Below are positions 35,019 to 43,892 of a stretch of 64,000 nucleotides of DNA, one piece after another. Source of the stretch: Nocardia sp. NBC_01329. GTDB taxonomy: Bacteria; Actinomycetota; Actinomycetes; Mycobacteriales; Mycobacteriaceae. How positions within the stretch are numbered: the first letter of the stretch is position 1; each line of letters starts with the position of its first letter. The translations under genes and the position numbers were made by a program. The notes under the pieces are model-generated. The model saw only the letters and a list, made by a program, of their open reading frames with translations. It was not told the origin of the DNA and did no database searches. The stretch spans positions 2,914,001-2,978,000 of the forward strand of contig NZ_CP108381.1 of NCBI RefSeq assembly GCF_035956715.1. Direction: 5' to 3'.

Positions 35019-36044
35019 ATGGGAAGAAAGCCGCTGGCGCGCTATGCCGCCTTGAACAATTTCGTCACGCTCGGCCAATCCTTCGGGCTCGATCCCGCCC
35101 GTCTCGTGCGAGCGGCCGGACTGGACCCGGCCGGCCTCAATCTGCCGGACCGTTGGGTCCCCGCAGTAGCGGTCGCCGACCTGCTGGAACGCGCCGCCGG
35201 TGAGTCCGGCCACGAAGATTTCGGACTCAGACTGGCCGAACTGCGCCGGATATCCAGCCTCGGCCCCCTCAGCCTCGCCATCCGCGAGGAACCCGATGTA
35301 CGCAGTGCGCTGAAAATACTCGCCCGGCACGAGAATATGTACAACGAGGCATTGCACACGCACTTGACCGAGCGCAACGGCGTCGGCACGATCGCCTTGA
35401 CAATCGATCTCGGCGAGCCGGGTGAGACCCGCCAAGCCGTCGAACTCGGGGTCGGAGTCCTGCACTCGCTGCTGCGCGATTTCCTCGGAAGTGGCTGGTG
35501 TCCACTCGAAGTCGATTTCACCCATTCCGCTCCCGGGAATCTCGACACCCACCATCGGATCTTCGGTGGCAATATCGGATTCGACCGCGAATTCAACGGA
35601 ATCGTCGTCTATACAACCGATCTCGACGCGACCAACGCCTTATCCGACCCGCTGCTCCGGTCATATACCCAGCAGTTCCTGGGAACGGCAGAACCTGTGC
35701 AGGAGCCGACCACCGCAGGTCGCGTCCGCGATCTCATCGAGACGCTGCTACCGACGGGACGGTGTTCGGCCGAACAGGTCGCGCGCAGCCTGGGCATCGA
35801 ACGGCGGACCGTACACCGACACCTCGCGCAGGAGGGCGAGACCTTCAGTTCGATCCTCGACGACGTGCGCGCCGATTTGGCAGATCGCCTGGTGACGAAC
35901 CGTCGATACGCCTTCACCGAGATTGCCGAGATGCTCGCCTTCTCCTCGCACAGCAATTTCACCCGCTGGTTCCGCAACCACTACGGCTGCAGCCCCAGCC
36001 GATGGCGCAGGACCCATGCGACGTCGACCGCTCCGCCCTCGTAG
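35019..36044 (+). CDS. AraC-family regulator with AraC-binding-like N-terminal domain
   Basis: 341 residues. Residues 1-200 are the alpha/beta 'arabinose-binding-like' sensor of the OruR/AdpA-like group (LARYAALNNFVTLGQSFGLD, GVGVLHSLLRDFLGSGW). Two HTH motifs follow (SAEQVARSLGIERRTVHRHL and FTEIAEMLAFSSHSNFTRWF, with RNHYGCSPSRWRR ending). It probably activates the divergent oxidoreductase-TauD-BKACE-MFS-hydrolase operon. The repeats at 34987 and 35009 are candidate sites; the second overlaps its own ribosome site, suggesting autoregulation. Confidence 0.88.
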   Translation: MGRKPLARYAALNNFVTLGQSFGLDPARLVRAAGLDPAGLNLPDRWVPAVAVADLLERAAGESGHEDFGLRLAELRRISSLGPLSLAIREEPDVRSALKILARHENMYNEALHTHLTERNGVGTIALTIDLGEPGETRQAVELGVGVLHSLLRDFLGSGWCPLEVDFTHSAPGNLDTHHRIFGGNIGFDREFNGIVVYTTDLDATNALSDPLLRSYTQQFLGTAEPVQEPTTAGRVRDLIETLLPTGRCSAEQVARSLGIERRTVHRHLAQEGETFSSILDDVRADLADRLVTNRRYAFTEIAEMLAFSSHSNFTRWFRNHYGCSPSRWRRTHATSTAPPS

Positions 36045-36155
36045 CGAGGTCGCTGGGCGGCGCGTGCGATCCGGCCGCGTACCGTGGTCGGTGCGGACAG
36101 GCCTGGCTGTGCCCGATATCCCCTACTGGGAACGGAAGGACATCGAAAGGTCGAG

Positions 36156-36917
36156 ATGGCGACAGAAGAGGACAGGCGAGGTCATGACCGGCACGGGTCG
36201 GGCGACGAAGCGCGTATCGCTTTCATGATCCGCATGCGGGAGGATATGACCCGCTTCGTCATGGAATACGAGTTCGCTGTGAAAGAACTGCTCACGAAAG
36301 TCACGATTCTGCGTGAGGAATTCCGGCATCTGCACCACTACAACCCCATCGAACACGTCACCTCCCGAGTGAAGTCACCGACGAGCATTCTGCAGAAGGC
36401 GATACGAAAGAATATTCGCCCCGAGCTACCCGCTTTCCGTGAGCACATCACCGATATAGCGGGCGTACGGATCACCTGTAGCTTCATCACCGACACGTAC
36501 CAGGTGCTCGAGGCGCTCACCGCGCAGGACGACGTCCGCGTCCTCGCCGTCAAGGACTACATCGCCCACCCGAAGCCGAACGGCTACAAGAGCCTGCACG
36601 CTATCCTCGAGATCCCTGTATTCCTGTCCACCGGGCCGGTGAATGTCACCGTCGAACTCCAGGTACGAACCGTCGCAATGGACTTCTGGGCGACCCTCGA
36701 ACACAAGATCTTCTACAAATACGACAGGCACGTACCCCAGCGTCTCATCGACGACCTGGCGAGCGCCGCCGCGACGGCCGCGGAGCTCGACCACAGGATG
36801 GAGCAGTTGCACACCGAAATACACGGGGCGGCCGGCAGAAGCCGCGAACCACAGACCGATATCGACGACGAGACCCTCGGATTTCTCTGGGAACTCGCCC
36901 GAGACACCCGCGCCTGA
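36156..36917 (+). CDS. small alarmone synthetase (RelA/SpoT-type GTP pyrophosphokinase)
   Basis: 253 residues, a stand-alone synthetase domain without hydrolase or TGS/ACT domains. Seen: VKSPTSILQKAIRKN, DIAGVRITCSFITDTYQV, KDYIAHPKPNGYKSLHAI and the VELQVRTVAMDFWATLEHKI stretch with the catalytic Glu. This set is diagnostic of small alarmone synthetases, which make ppGpp-type alarmones from ATP plus GDP/GTP. It ends with a short helical tail. AAGG precedes the ATG at 36156. It stands alone after the AraC gene. Confidence 0.92.
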   Translation: MATEEDRRGHDRHGSGDEARIAFMIRMREDMTRFVMEYEFAVKELLTKVTILREEFRHLHHYNPIEHVTSRVKSPTSILQKAIRKNIRPELPAFREHITDIAGVRITCSFITDTYQVLEALTAQDDVRVLAVKDYIAHPKPNGYKSLHAILEIPVFLSTGPVNVTVELQVRTVAMDFWATLEHKIFYKYDRHVPQRLIDDLASAAATAAELDHRMEQLHTEIHGAAGRSREPQTDIDDETLGFLWELARDTRA

Positions 36918-36945
36918 AATTTCCCTACAGACGCCCGAACCTGCC

Positions 36946-38121
36946 CTACAGCATCCCCCGGGCGGAGAGGCTCCGGAACAAGTCGGCGGTGCCGAACCGC
37001 CACGGCTCGCAGATGTCGCTGGTCCGCACCCGGTTGATCAAGCCGCCCAGGGTAGGTGTCTCGATGGCGACCAGATCGTCGAGCCGGTGGGTGAATCCCA
37101 GTCCCGGTTCGGCTCGGTCCTGGACCGGGGCGAACATGGTACCGAGGAACAGCGCCACGCCGTCGGGATATTGGTGGTGCAGTCCCATGAGCTGGCGGAT
37201 GAGTTCCTCCGGGTCGCGGCTGATCTCGGCCATGGACGATTCGGCATGCAGCGTGAAAGCGTCGACGCCACGGATCCGCAGCGTCACGGTCAGTTTGCGG
37301 ACGGTGTCGAGATCGAAGGCGGCGTCGAACAGCCGGATGAACGGGCCGACGGCCGCGGAGGCGTTGTTGTCCTTGGCGGCGGTGAGCAGCAGCGCCGAGC
37401 GACCCTCGAAATCACGCAGGTTGACATCGTTGCCGAGGCAGGCGCCGACGGCCCGGCCGGCCGACGAGATCAACAGCACCACTTCGGGTTCCGGGTTGTT
37501 CCAGGTGGAACGAGGGTGCACACCGATATCGGCGGCGGTCCCGACACTGGCCATCGGCGCGCATTTGGTGAAGATCTCGGCATCGGGGCCGAGCCCGACC
37601 TCGAGGTACTGGCTCCACCAGCCCTCGGCGACCAATAGCTCCTTGAGCCGGTCGGTCTCGGCCGAACCCGGTTCCAGTGCGGACAGATCGGTGCCGACGT
37701 GTTCGGTGATCTGTTCACGCACCCGGTCGGCCAGCGAGGCGTCGCCGCGGCAGCGTTCCTCGATGACGCGTTCCATCAGGGAGACCACGAAAGTGACGCC
37801 CGCCGCCTTGACCGGTTGCAGGTCGATCGGACTGAGCAGCCGGGGGATCTCGGGCCGCCGGAATTCCGGTGGAGTGTGCGCGATCACCTCCGCGACCGGC
37901 CCGAGGTCCGGGCCCGCACAACCGCGAACGAAGGCGGCGGGGTCGTCGTACTCGGCCAGATCCCGCACGGTGGCGACCCGCGCGGTGATATCGATCAGGC
38001 GGTTGTCGCGCACCGTGACCACGCTCGGGCCGTGTGCGCCCATCACCCGTCCGACCAGAACGGCGCGGTCGTGGTCGGCCGGGAGCAGGGTCTCGGCGGT
38101 CGGTGGCCAGGGGATACTCAC
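36946..38121 (-). CDS. fumarylacetoacetate-hydrolase (FAH) family protein
   Basis: 391 residues, longer than simple FAH enzymes. The C-terminal two thirds contain the metal-site region (NNPEPEVVLLISSAGRAVGA with the carboxylates, GNDVNLRDFEGRSALLLTAA, then KDNNASAAVG). The size class includes 2-dehydro-3-deoxy-D-arabinonate dehydratase-like enzymes of oxidative pentose or uronate pathways. That fits the neighbouring semialdehyde dehydrogenase type. GTG at 38121 overlaps the previous gene's stop by 4 nt. Last gene of the operon. Confidence 0.82.
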   Translation of the reverse strand: MSIPWPPTAETLLPADHDRAVLVGRVMGAHGPSVVTVRDNRLIDITARVATVRDLAEYDDPAAFVRGCAGPDLGPVAEVIAHTPPEFRRPEIPRLLSPIDLQPVKAAGVTFVVSLMERVIEERCRGDASLADRVREQITEHVGTDLSALEPGSAETDRLKELLVAEGWWSQYLEVGLGPDAEIFTKCAPMASVGTAADIGVHPRSTWNNPEPEVVLLISSAGRAVGACLGNDVNLRDFEGRSALLLTAAKDNNASAAVGPFIRLFDAAFDLDTVRKLTVTLRIRGVDAFTLHAESSMAEISRDPEELIRQLMGLHHQYPDGVALFLGTMFAPVQDRAEPGLGFTHRLDDLVAIETPTLGGLINRVRTSDICEPWRFGTADLFRSLSARGML

Positions 38122-39245
38122 GATATGGTCCTCGCGGTCGTGGCCGGCCGGAGGCTGATCTCGAAGCTCTCGTTCACCTCGCGGGTGAGCCGGCGGATGT
38201 CGTGGTGGTCGAAAAGGCAGGCTCGCACCGCTGCGGCTCCCGCGTTCTGGAAGGCGATGGCACCCGCGTGCCGGGGCCGGATCCAGGCGTCCTCGATGGT
38301 GGCCCGGGTCGCTCGGTAGAAATCGTGGCTGGCGGCGTTGACGGTGTCGTCTTCCCAGGCGGAGCGCACACCCGGCTGTCCTTCTTCGGCGGTGACGAAC
38401 CGGCGCTGGGCGGCGGCGGACATGAGCCAGCGCACATGGTCGAGCAGTGCGGCGTCCGGGGTGCCGCGGCCGCTGAACGCGATACCGGTGCCGCCCAGTA
38501 CGGAACCGCGCCGCCCGGCCCGCCCGCGCGGGGCGTCCCCGAACAGCAGCGGGCGCGGCCGGCGGGTGTAGTTCACATAGCCGTAGACATGCGGGCAGTA
38601 CTGTGGTCCGTCCGCCGCGCTCATCCGTTCCAGCAGGGCGATCGGGTTGTCGTTGCCGTCGCCGGGCCGGTCCGGGACGAAATGCCGGAGCATTTCGACA
38701 GCAGCGCCGAATTCCGCTTCACCGAGGAAGATGTCGTCGTCGCCGGGAGACGCACCGTCGGCCACCGCGATACCGCACAGGGTGAGGAACAGGTGCGGTC
38801 CGGAGGTGGGCACGGCGGCCGCGACCTCACCGGACAGTTCGACGGCCTGCGCCCAGGTTTGCGGGACCGGTATGCCGGTGTCCCCGCGCACGGATACCTG
38901 GGTCGCGGCGTCCAGCGGCACCGCCCAGAGCCGTCCGGCCATCTCATAGGACCGCAGTGACGGCCCGACTGTCTCGGCTCGCCAGGTGGCGAGTTCGGCG
39001 GCGGTGAAGATATCGTCCAGCGGCTGTAATGCCCCGGTCTCGATCGCCTCACCGATATGCGGGTGGTCGAGAACCACCAGGTCGTAATGTCGCGCGGTCT
39101 CCGCGATGGGCGCCGATTCGAACCCCTCGAGCGGCTGGATATCCCAGCGGATATCGCAGGCCGGGGCGTCCGGGTGCGCGGTGGCCGCCCGCAGAGCCTG
39201 ATAGCCGCGCGGATGATCCCAGGTGAGACCTGTCCACACCGTCAT
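38118..39245 (-). CDS. extracellular solute-binding-like protein lacking a signal peptide
   Basis: 375 residues, family-1 solute-binding fold: TWDHPRGYQALRAATAHPDA at the very N-terminus, HYDLVVLDHPHIGEAIETGA, LWAVPLDAATQVSVRGD, and a C-terminal helical region. There is no signal peptide or lipobox, and no permease is nearby. Its start and end overlap the neighbouring enzymes by 4 nt. So it is probably a cytoplasmic protein of the pathway, a binding protein or regulator repurposed for metabolite sensing. That is inferred. Confidence 0.7.
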   Translation of the reverse strand: MTVWTGLTWDHPRGYQALRAATAHPDAPACDIRWDIQPLEGFESAPIAETARHYDLVVLDHPHIGEAIETGALQPLDDIFTAAELATWRAETVGPSLRSYEMAGRLWAVPLDAATQVSVRGDTGIPVPQTWAQAVELSGEVAAAVPTSGPHLFLTLCGIAVADGASPGDDDIFLGEAEFGAAVEMLRHFVPDRPGDGNDNPIALLERMSAADGPQYCPHVYGYVNYTRRPRPLLFGDAPRGRAGRRGSVLGGTGIAFSGRGTPDAALLDHVRWLMSAAAQRRFVTAEEGQPGVRSAWEDDTVNAASHDFYRATRATIEDAWIRPRHAGAIAFQNAGAAAVRACLFDHHDIRRLTREVNESFEISLRPATTARTIS

Positions 39246-40630
39246 CCGCGCAACTCCTCGGGAAGCGTTGCGATGGGCAGATTCTGGTAGGCGACCGGGC
39301 GGGCGAACCGCAACGCGGCCGCGGTACCGACCGAGGTCGAGACGGGCGCGGTGGTGGCGGGCCAGGGTCCGCCGTGCTGCTGGGCATCGCTCACCGTGAC
39401 CCCGGTGGGCCATTGGTTCCAGATGATCCGGCCCGCGCGCTCGGCGAGTACGTCGACGGCGTCGGTGGCCTGATCGTCGGATTCCGTCGCGCCCTGCACG
39501 GTCGCGGTGAGGGTGCCCTCGATCAGTTCCAGCACGTCCAGCGCCTGCCCGGGATCGTCGTACTCCACCAGAACCGAAGCGGGCCCGAAGATCTCGGTGT
39601 TCACGATGGCCGGGTCGACCAGTACGGCGCGCGCCGTACTGGTCAGGATGCGTGCGCTGGGCGCGTCCGGGGACGCCGGACCGGTCATGGCGACCTCGAC
39701 ATCCGGATGTCCGGCCACCGACTCCAGCGCGTGCCCGTAACCGTCTGCGATGCGCTGGTTCAGCATGGGACCGACCGCGGGCAGGGTGAGCCGGTCCAGA
39801 AAGCCGGCCAGGTCCGGGACCAGCACCACGCCCGGTTGGGTGCAGAACTGTCCCGATCCCAGCGTGCCGGACTCGGTGAACCCGGTGACGATCTCGTCCG
39901 CGCGGTGCTCCCATCCGGCTTCGGTCACCAGCACCGGGTTGGTGCTGCCGAGTTCGCCGTAGAACGGGATCGGGTCCGGCCGGGATACCGCCAGATCGAA
40001 CAGCGCGCGCCCACCTGCCTCCGAACCGGTGAACCCGACCGCGCGGATACGCCGGTCGCGCACGGCGGTCACACCGGCGTCCCGGCCTTCGAGCAGGCCG
40101 AAAAGGCCGTCCGGTGCACCCGCCGCACGCAGGTGTTCGGTGACGATCCGCGCGGTGGCGCGGGACAGTTCCGGGTGCCCTTCGTGTGCCTTCACCACCA
40201 CCGGGCAGCCCGCCGCCAGCGCGCTCACGCTGTCACCGCCGGCGACGGAGAAGGCGAACGGGAAATTACTGGCCGCGAAGACCAGAACCGGCCCGATCGC
40301 TACCTGAGTGCGCCGGATATCCGGGCGCGCGCCCATCGGCCAGGCCGGGTCGGCGGGGTCGATCCGGGTCTCGAACAGAGTGCCCTGATCCAGCCGATCG
40401 GCGAACATCCGAGCTTGAAAGGTGGTGCGCACCAGTTCGTTACGCAATCGCGGTAGCGGAAGTGCGGTCTCCCGGTGCGCGATCTCGACCAGCTCATCGG
40501 CGGCGGTGTCGAGCCCCGCGGCGAGCGCGCGCAGCCACGCCGCGCGGGTGGTCGCCGCCGCGCGCCGGGCGGGCCGGCGAGCGAGATGCGCGGCGGCGAG
40601 AACGGTTTCGATATCGGCGGGGTCGGTCAC
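39242..40630 (-). CDS. aldehyde dehydrogenase, alpha-ketoglutaric-semialdehyde type
   Basis: 462 residues. Asn in FAASNFPFAFS, Glu in FYGELGSTNPV and the catalytic Cys in SGQFCTQPG are all present, the features of NAD(P)-dependent ALDH of the short 'type III' ketoglutarate semialdehyde group. It would oxidise a semialdehyde to an acid. GTG start overlaps the MaoC stop (GTGA). Middle of a six-gene operon. Confidence 0.85.
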   Translation of the reverse strand: MTDPADIETVLAAAHLARRPARRAAATTRAAWLRALAAGLDTAADELVEIAHRETALPLPRLRNELVRTTFQARMFADRLDQGTLFETRIDPADPAWPMGARPDIRRTQVAIGPVLVFAASNFPFAFSVAGGDSVSALAAGCPVVVKAHEGHPELSRATARIVTEHLRAAGAPDGLFGLLEGRDAGVTAVRDRRIRAVGFTGSEAGGRALFDLAVSRPDPIPFYGELGSTNPVLVTEAGWEHRADEIVTGFTESGTLGSGQFCTQPGVVLVPDLAGFLDRLTLPAVGPMLNQRIADGYGHALESVAGHPDVEVAMTGPASPDAPSARILTSTARAVLVDPAIVNTEIFGPASVLVEYDDPGQALDVLELIEGTLTATVQGATESDDQATDAVDVLAERAGRIIWNQWPTGVTVSDAQQHGGPWPATTAPVSTSVGTAAALRFARPVAYQNLPIATLPEELRG

Positions 40631-41097
40631 TGATTCGGCTCCTCGGGTTGCGGTGTGCGGTCGACGGCGAGCACGTGTTTGCAGGAGAGCACGGTGTCGC
40701 CGTGCTGATCTGTCCCGGTGTACTGCTTGGTGACCAGCCCGATACGCGGGTTGCGGTGTTCGGCGAGATCGACGACCTCGGAGGTCGCGTGGATGGTGTC
40801 GCCGGGCCGGACCGGCCGGGGGAATCGGATCCGGTCGTAGCCGTAGGCGACGGCGCGGCCGTTGTATTCGACGGTGAGGCCGACGACCACACCGAAAGTG
40901 AGCACGCCGTGGGCGATCACGCTGCCGAACCTGGGTTCGGCGAATACGGGATCGGTATGGGCCGGGTGGTGATCGCCGGTGAGGTGGGCGAACCAGGCGA
41001 TATCGGCTGCCTCGATGATCCTGGTCCCGCCGGCCGCGGTTTCACCGAGCGTGTAGTCCTCGAACCAGCGGTCGTGGAATTCGGGCGCTCCCGTCAT
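40627..41097 (-). CDS. MaoC-family hydratase
   Basis: 156 residues. The hot-dog-fold hydratase 2 motif is visible: DIAWFAHLTGDHHPAHTDPV then FGSVIAHGVLTFGVVVGL, with the catalytic Asp and His. It adds water to a trans-2-enoyl-CoA-type or mesaconyl-type substrate. With the CoA transferase in the same operon a CoA-thioester hydration step is likely. ATG at 41097 overlaps the MFS stop by 4 nt. Confidence 0.88.
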   Translation of the reverse strand: MTGAPEFHDRWFEDYTLGETAAGGTRIIEAADIAWFAHLTGDHHPAHTDPVFAEPRFGSVIAHGVLTFGVVVGLTVEYNGRAVAYGYDRIRFPRPVRPGDTIHATSEVVDLAEHRNPRIGLVTKQYTGTDQHGDTVLSCKHVLAVDRTPQPEEPNQ

Positions 41098-42443
41098 CGG
41101 ATTCCTCCTGCCGGGACCGCGTCGCTCGGGCGGTCGATCACATGGTTGAAGTGGTCGTCGCTGCTCTGATCGGCATCGCTGCGGTAGCGCGCGGACAGAT
41201 GGACCGAGACGAAGGCGACGGTCGCCATGACCACCATCCACACCGCGATCGGCCACCAATGCCCGAAACCGGCGAACATCGCGGTGGCGATCAACGGCGT
41301 GGTGCCACCGAGCAGTGCGCCGCTGACCTCGCGAGCGAAGGCGACACCGGAGTACCGCATGGCCGGCGGGAACATCTCGGCCAGGAACGCGGCCTGGGCC
41401 GCGTAGCAGGTGGCCACCGCGCCGACGAAGCAGACCACCAACGCGAGGATGATCAAGGCGGGTACGCGGGTGTCGATGAGGGCGAACATCGGGAAAGCCC
41501 AGACGATTCCGAAACCTGAGCCGAACAGGAACAGCCTGCGGCGGCCGAAACGGTCACCGAGTCTGCCGAAGAGCGGCATGAACGCCGCGCCCGCCACCAG
41601 GACCACAGCATTGATACCGAGCCCGGCCATGGCCGCCAGACCGATATCGTTGGTCAGGTAGCTCAGCGCCCAGACCTGCGGGATGTAGGAGAATCCCGAG
41701 AGCATGAAATTCGATCCGAGGCTCAGCGCCAATCGCCCCTTCGCCGTCCGGAACAATTCCAGCAGCGGGATCTTCGTCTCCTCGGTCTTCGCCTGTTCGA
41801 AGCTCTCGGTCTCGGTCACTCGCCGCCGGATGTAGAGGCTGATCACCAGCATGACCAGGCTGAGCAGGAACGGCAGGCGCCATCCCCACTTGTCGAAATC
41901 GTCCCCGGTCAGCCAGAGCACGATCTGGAAGGTGCCCAGCCCCAGCGCTGATCCCAGCCAGACACCTGCCCCCGACCACGAAGCGTAGAAGCCGCGATGG
42001 CCTCGCGGCGCCGCTTCCGACGACAGCACGACAGCACCGGCGTACTCCGCGCCGGCACCGAGGCCCTGGACGATCCGGAGCAGAACCAGCAGGATCGGCG
42101 CGGCCATCCCGATCGTGTGATAGCTGGGTAGCAGGCCGATGAGCGCGGTCGAGACGCCCATGATGCCGAGCGTCACGATCATGACCGGTTTGCGCCCGAT
42201 CTTGTCGCCGAGATGCCCGAACACGACGCCACCGAAGGGACGTGCGAAGTACCCCACCGCGAAGGTGGCGAAGGAGGCCAGCAGTCCGGTGGTGGGGCTG
42301 GCGTCGACGAAGAAGTAACTGTTGAAGACGAGGGCCGCGGCCGCGCCGTAGAGCGCGAAGTCGTACCACTCGACGAGGCTGCCGACCGCGGAGGCCGCTG
42401 CCGCGCGGCGTGCCTGCTGAACCGGTGGGGCGGTTGTAGTCAT
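41094..42443 (-). CDS. MFS transporter, metabolite:H+ symporter type
   Basis: 449 residues, 12 predicted helices. The motif LVEWYDFALYGAAAALVFNS at the start of helix 1 and GHLGDKIGRKPVMIV in loop 2-3 are characteristic of the metabolite:H+ symporter (ShiA/ProP-like) group. It probably imports the dicarboxylate or other acid degraded by the operon. It starts 25 bases after the CoA transferase. Confidence 0.88.
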   Translation of the reverse strand: MTTTAPPVQQARRAAAASAVGSLVEWYDFALYGAAAALVFNSYFFVDASPTTGLLASFATFAVGYFARPFGGVVFGHLGDKIGRKPVMIVTLGIMGVSTALIGLLPSYHTIGMAAPILLVLLRIVQGLGAGAEYAGAVVLSSEAAPRGHRGFYASWSGAGVWLGSALGLGTFQIVLWLTGDDFDKWGWRLPFLLSLVMLVISLYIRRRVTETESFEQAKTEETKIPLLELFRTAKGRLALSLGSNFMLSGFSYIPQVWALSYLTNDIGLAAMAGLGINAVVLVAGAAFMPLFGRLGDRFGRRRLFLFGSGFGIVWAFPMFALIDTRVPALIILALVVCFVGAVATCYAAQAAFLAEMFPPAMRYSGVAFAREVSGALLGGTTPLIATAMFAGFGHWWPIAVWMVVMATVAFVSVHLSARYRSDADQSSDDHFNHVIDRPSDAVPAGGIR

Positions 42444-42468
42444 GGAGAGATCTTTCGGGGATTCGTGG

Positions 42469-43683
42469 TCAGGAGATCCGGGAGACGGCCGGAGACCGGT
42501 AACGGTGGACGGTGCCGCCGGATTCGAGTTCCTCGATCCGGTCGGTGTTCACGCCGAGTTCCGCCAGGACTTCCTCGGTGTGCTCGCCGTTGCGCGGCGC
42601 CGGCCGATAGACCTTCTGGGTCTGGTTGCTCAGCCGGAACGCGAAACCGGGGGTCACCACGGTGCCCTCGGTGGGGTGGTCGTATTCGACGAAGGACTGG
42701 TTGTGCCGGACCTGCGGGTCCGCGCGTAGCTGGGTGTAGTCGTAGACCGGGCCGACCCATACGCCCGCGGCGCCGAGCGCGTCCAGCCAGTGTCCGGTGG
42801 TGTTGCGCGCGAGGTTCTCGGTGACGAGCGCGGAGATCTCGTCGCGATGGGTGAAACCGTCGCGCTCGGCGTCGTACCGCAGGAAACGGTCGTCACCGAA
42901 CACTTCCGCCAGGGCGTCCATCTCGGCGAAGGAGAGTGCGAGCTGACCATCGGAGGTGGGGAACACACCGTAAGGTGCGCGGATGTAGGAGTGCGCGTGG
43001 ATCTGATCGGTCGGTTCCTGCCGGACTCCGCCGACTGTCGCGACGCTGATCTCCTGCATCTGCGCGGCGATGATCGAATCGAGCATATTCACCTCCACGA
43101 GCTGGCCCTCGCCGGTGCGTTCCCGATGGAACAGGGCGGCCATCGCCCCTTCGAACGCCGAGTAGGCGGTAATGGCGTCCGCCAGGAAGAACGGCGCCGG
43201 GCGCAGCGGTTCGCCGTGGCGCTGCGCACTCGCCAGGCCACCGCTCATCGCCTGCACCAGGACGTCCTGGCCGGGCCGGTCGGCATACGGGCCGGTTGTT
43301 CCATAGCCCGACATCGAGACGTAGACCAGATCCGGTTTGATCGCGCGGAGGGTCTCGTAGTCCACGCCGAGCCGCCCCGCCACGCCAGGCCGGTAGTTCT
43401 GCAGGAATACGTCCGCGGTGCGCACCAGCTCGTAGAGCAGTTCGCGACCGTTCTGATCCTTGAGGTTCATCGATAGCGAACGTTTATTGCGGTTGAGCGA
43501 GAGGAACGACGCGTTCACCTCGTTGCCGCGGGCGCCGCCCGCCGATACGTGCCGCTGCCATTCACCGCCCACCGGCTCGACCTTGATCACATCGGCGCCG
43601 AGATCAGCCAGTTTCTGAGCGGCGAACGGTCCGGCCATCGCGATCGACAGATCCAGAACCCGGATACCGTCCAGCACATTCAT
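42469..43683 (-). CDS. CaiB/BaiF-family CoA transferase
   Basis: 404 residues. Class III CoA transferase: GIRVLDLSIAMAGPFAAQKL with ADLGADVIKVEPVGG, catalytic-Asp region near DVLVQAMSGGLASAQ, and GVFPTSDGQLALSFAEMDAL. It moves CoA between carboxylic acids, so it probably activates the substrate in the first step. First gene of the operon; the ATG at 43683 is 62 bases from the candidate LacI operator. Confidence 0.9.
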   Translation of the reverse strand: MNVLDGIRVLDLSIAMAGPFAAQKLADLGADVIKVEPVGGEWQRHVSAGGARGNEVNASFLSLNRNKRSLSMNLKDQNGRELLYELVRTADVFLQNYRPGVAGRLGVDYETLRAIKPDLVYVSMSGYGTTGPYADRPGQDVLVQAMSGGLASAQRHGEPLRPAPFFLADAITAYSAFEGAMAALFHRERTGEGQLVEVNMLDSIIAAQMQEISVATVGGVRQEPTDQIHAHSYIRAPYGVFPTSDGQLALSFAEMDALAEVFGDDRFLRYDAERDGFTHRDEISALVTENLARNTTGHWLDALGAAGVWVGPVYDYTQLRADPQVRHNQSFVEYDHPTEGTVVTPGFAFRLSNQTQKVYRPAPRNGEHTEEVLAELGVNTDRIEELESGGTVHRYRSPAVSRIS

Positions 43684-43744
43684 CCTGCTACTCCCTGTCC
43701 CGGACCACTGTACGAGTAGTCCCATAGTGTTCTGCGCCACGAAT

Positions 43745-43768
43745 GTTAGCGGTAACGTTAGCGGTAAT
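43745..43768. promoter_or_regulatory. tandem 12-bp LacI-type operator
   Basis: GTTAGCGGTAAC (43745-43756) is followed without gap by GTTAGCGGTAAT (43757-43768). The junction forms a palindromic TAACGTTA with a central CG, typical of LacI-family sites. It lies between the divergent CoA-transferase operon (start 43683) and the LacI gene (start 43893). Confidence 0.65.
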
Positions 43769-43892
43769 GCAATAGGTCGCCGGCTAGCCGGGAACGCGCT
43801 GGCTACAGTGCGGCGAACGCACCGTGCCGGGCCCAGCGCGTTCGGCCGGGTATGCTCCGCACACAGCAGGAGCAGGGTTTTCGGGAGGTGGC

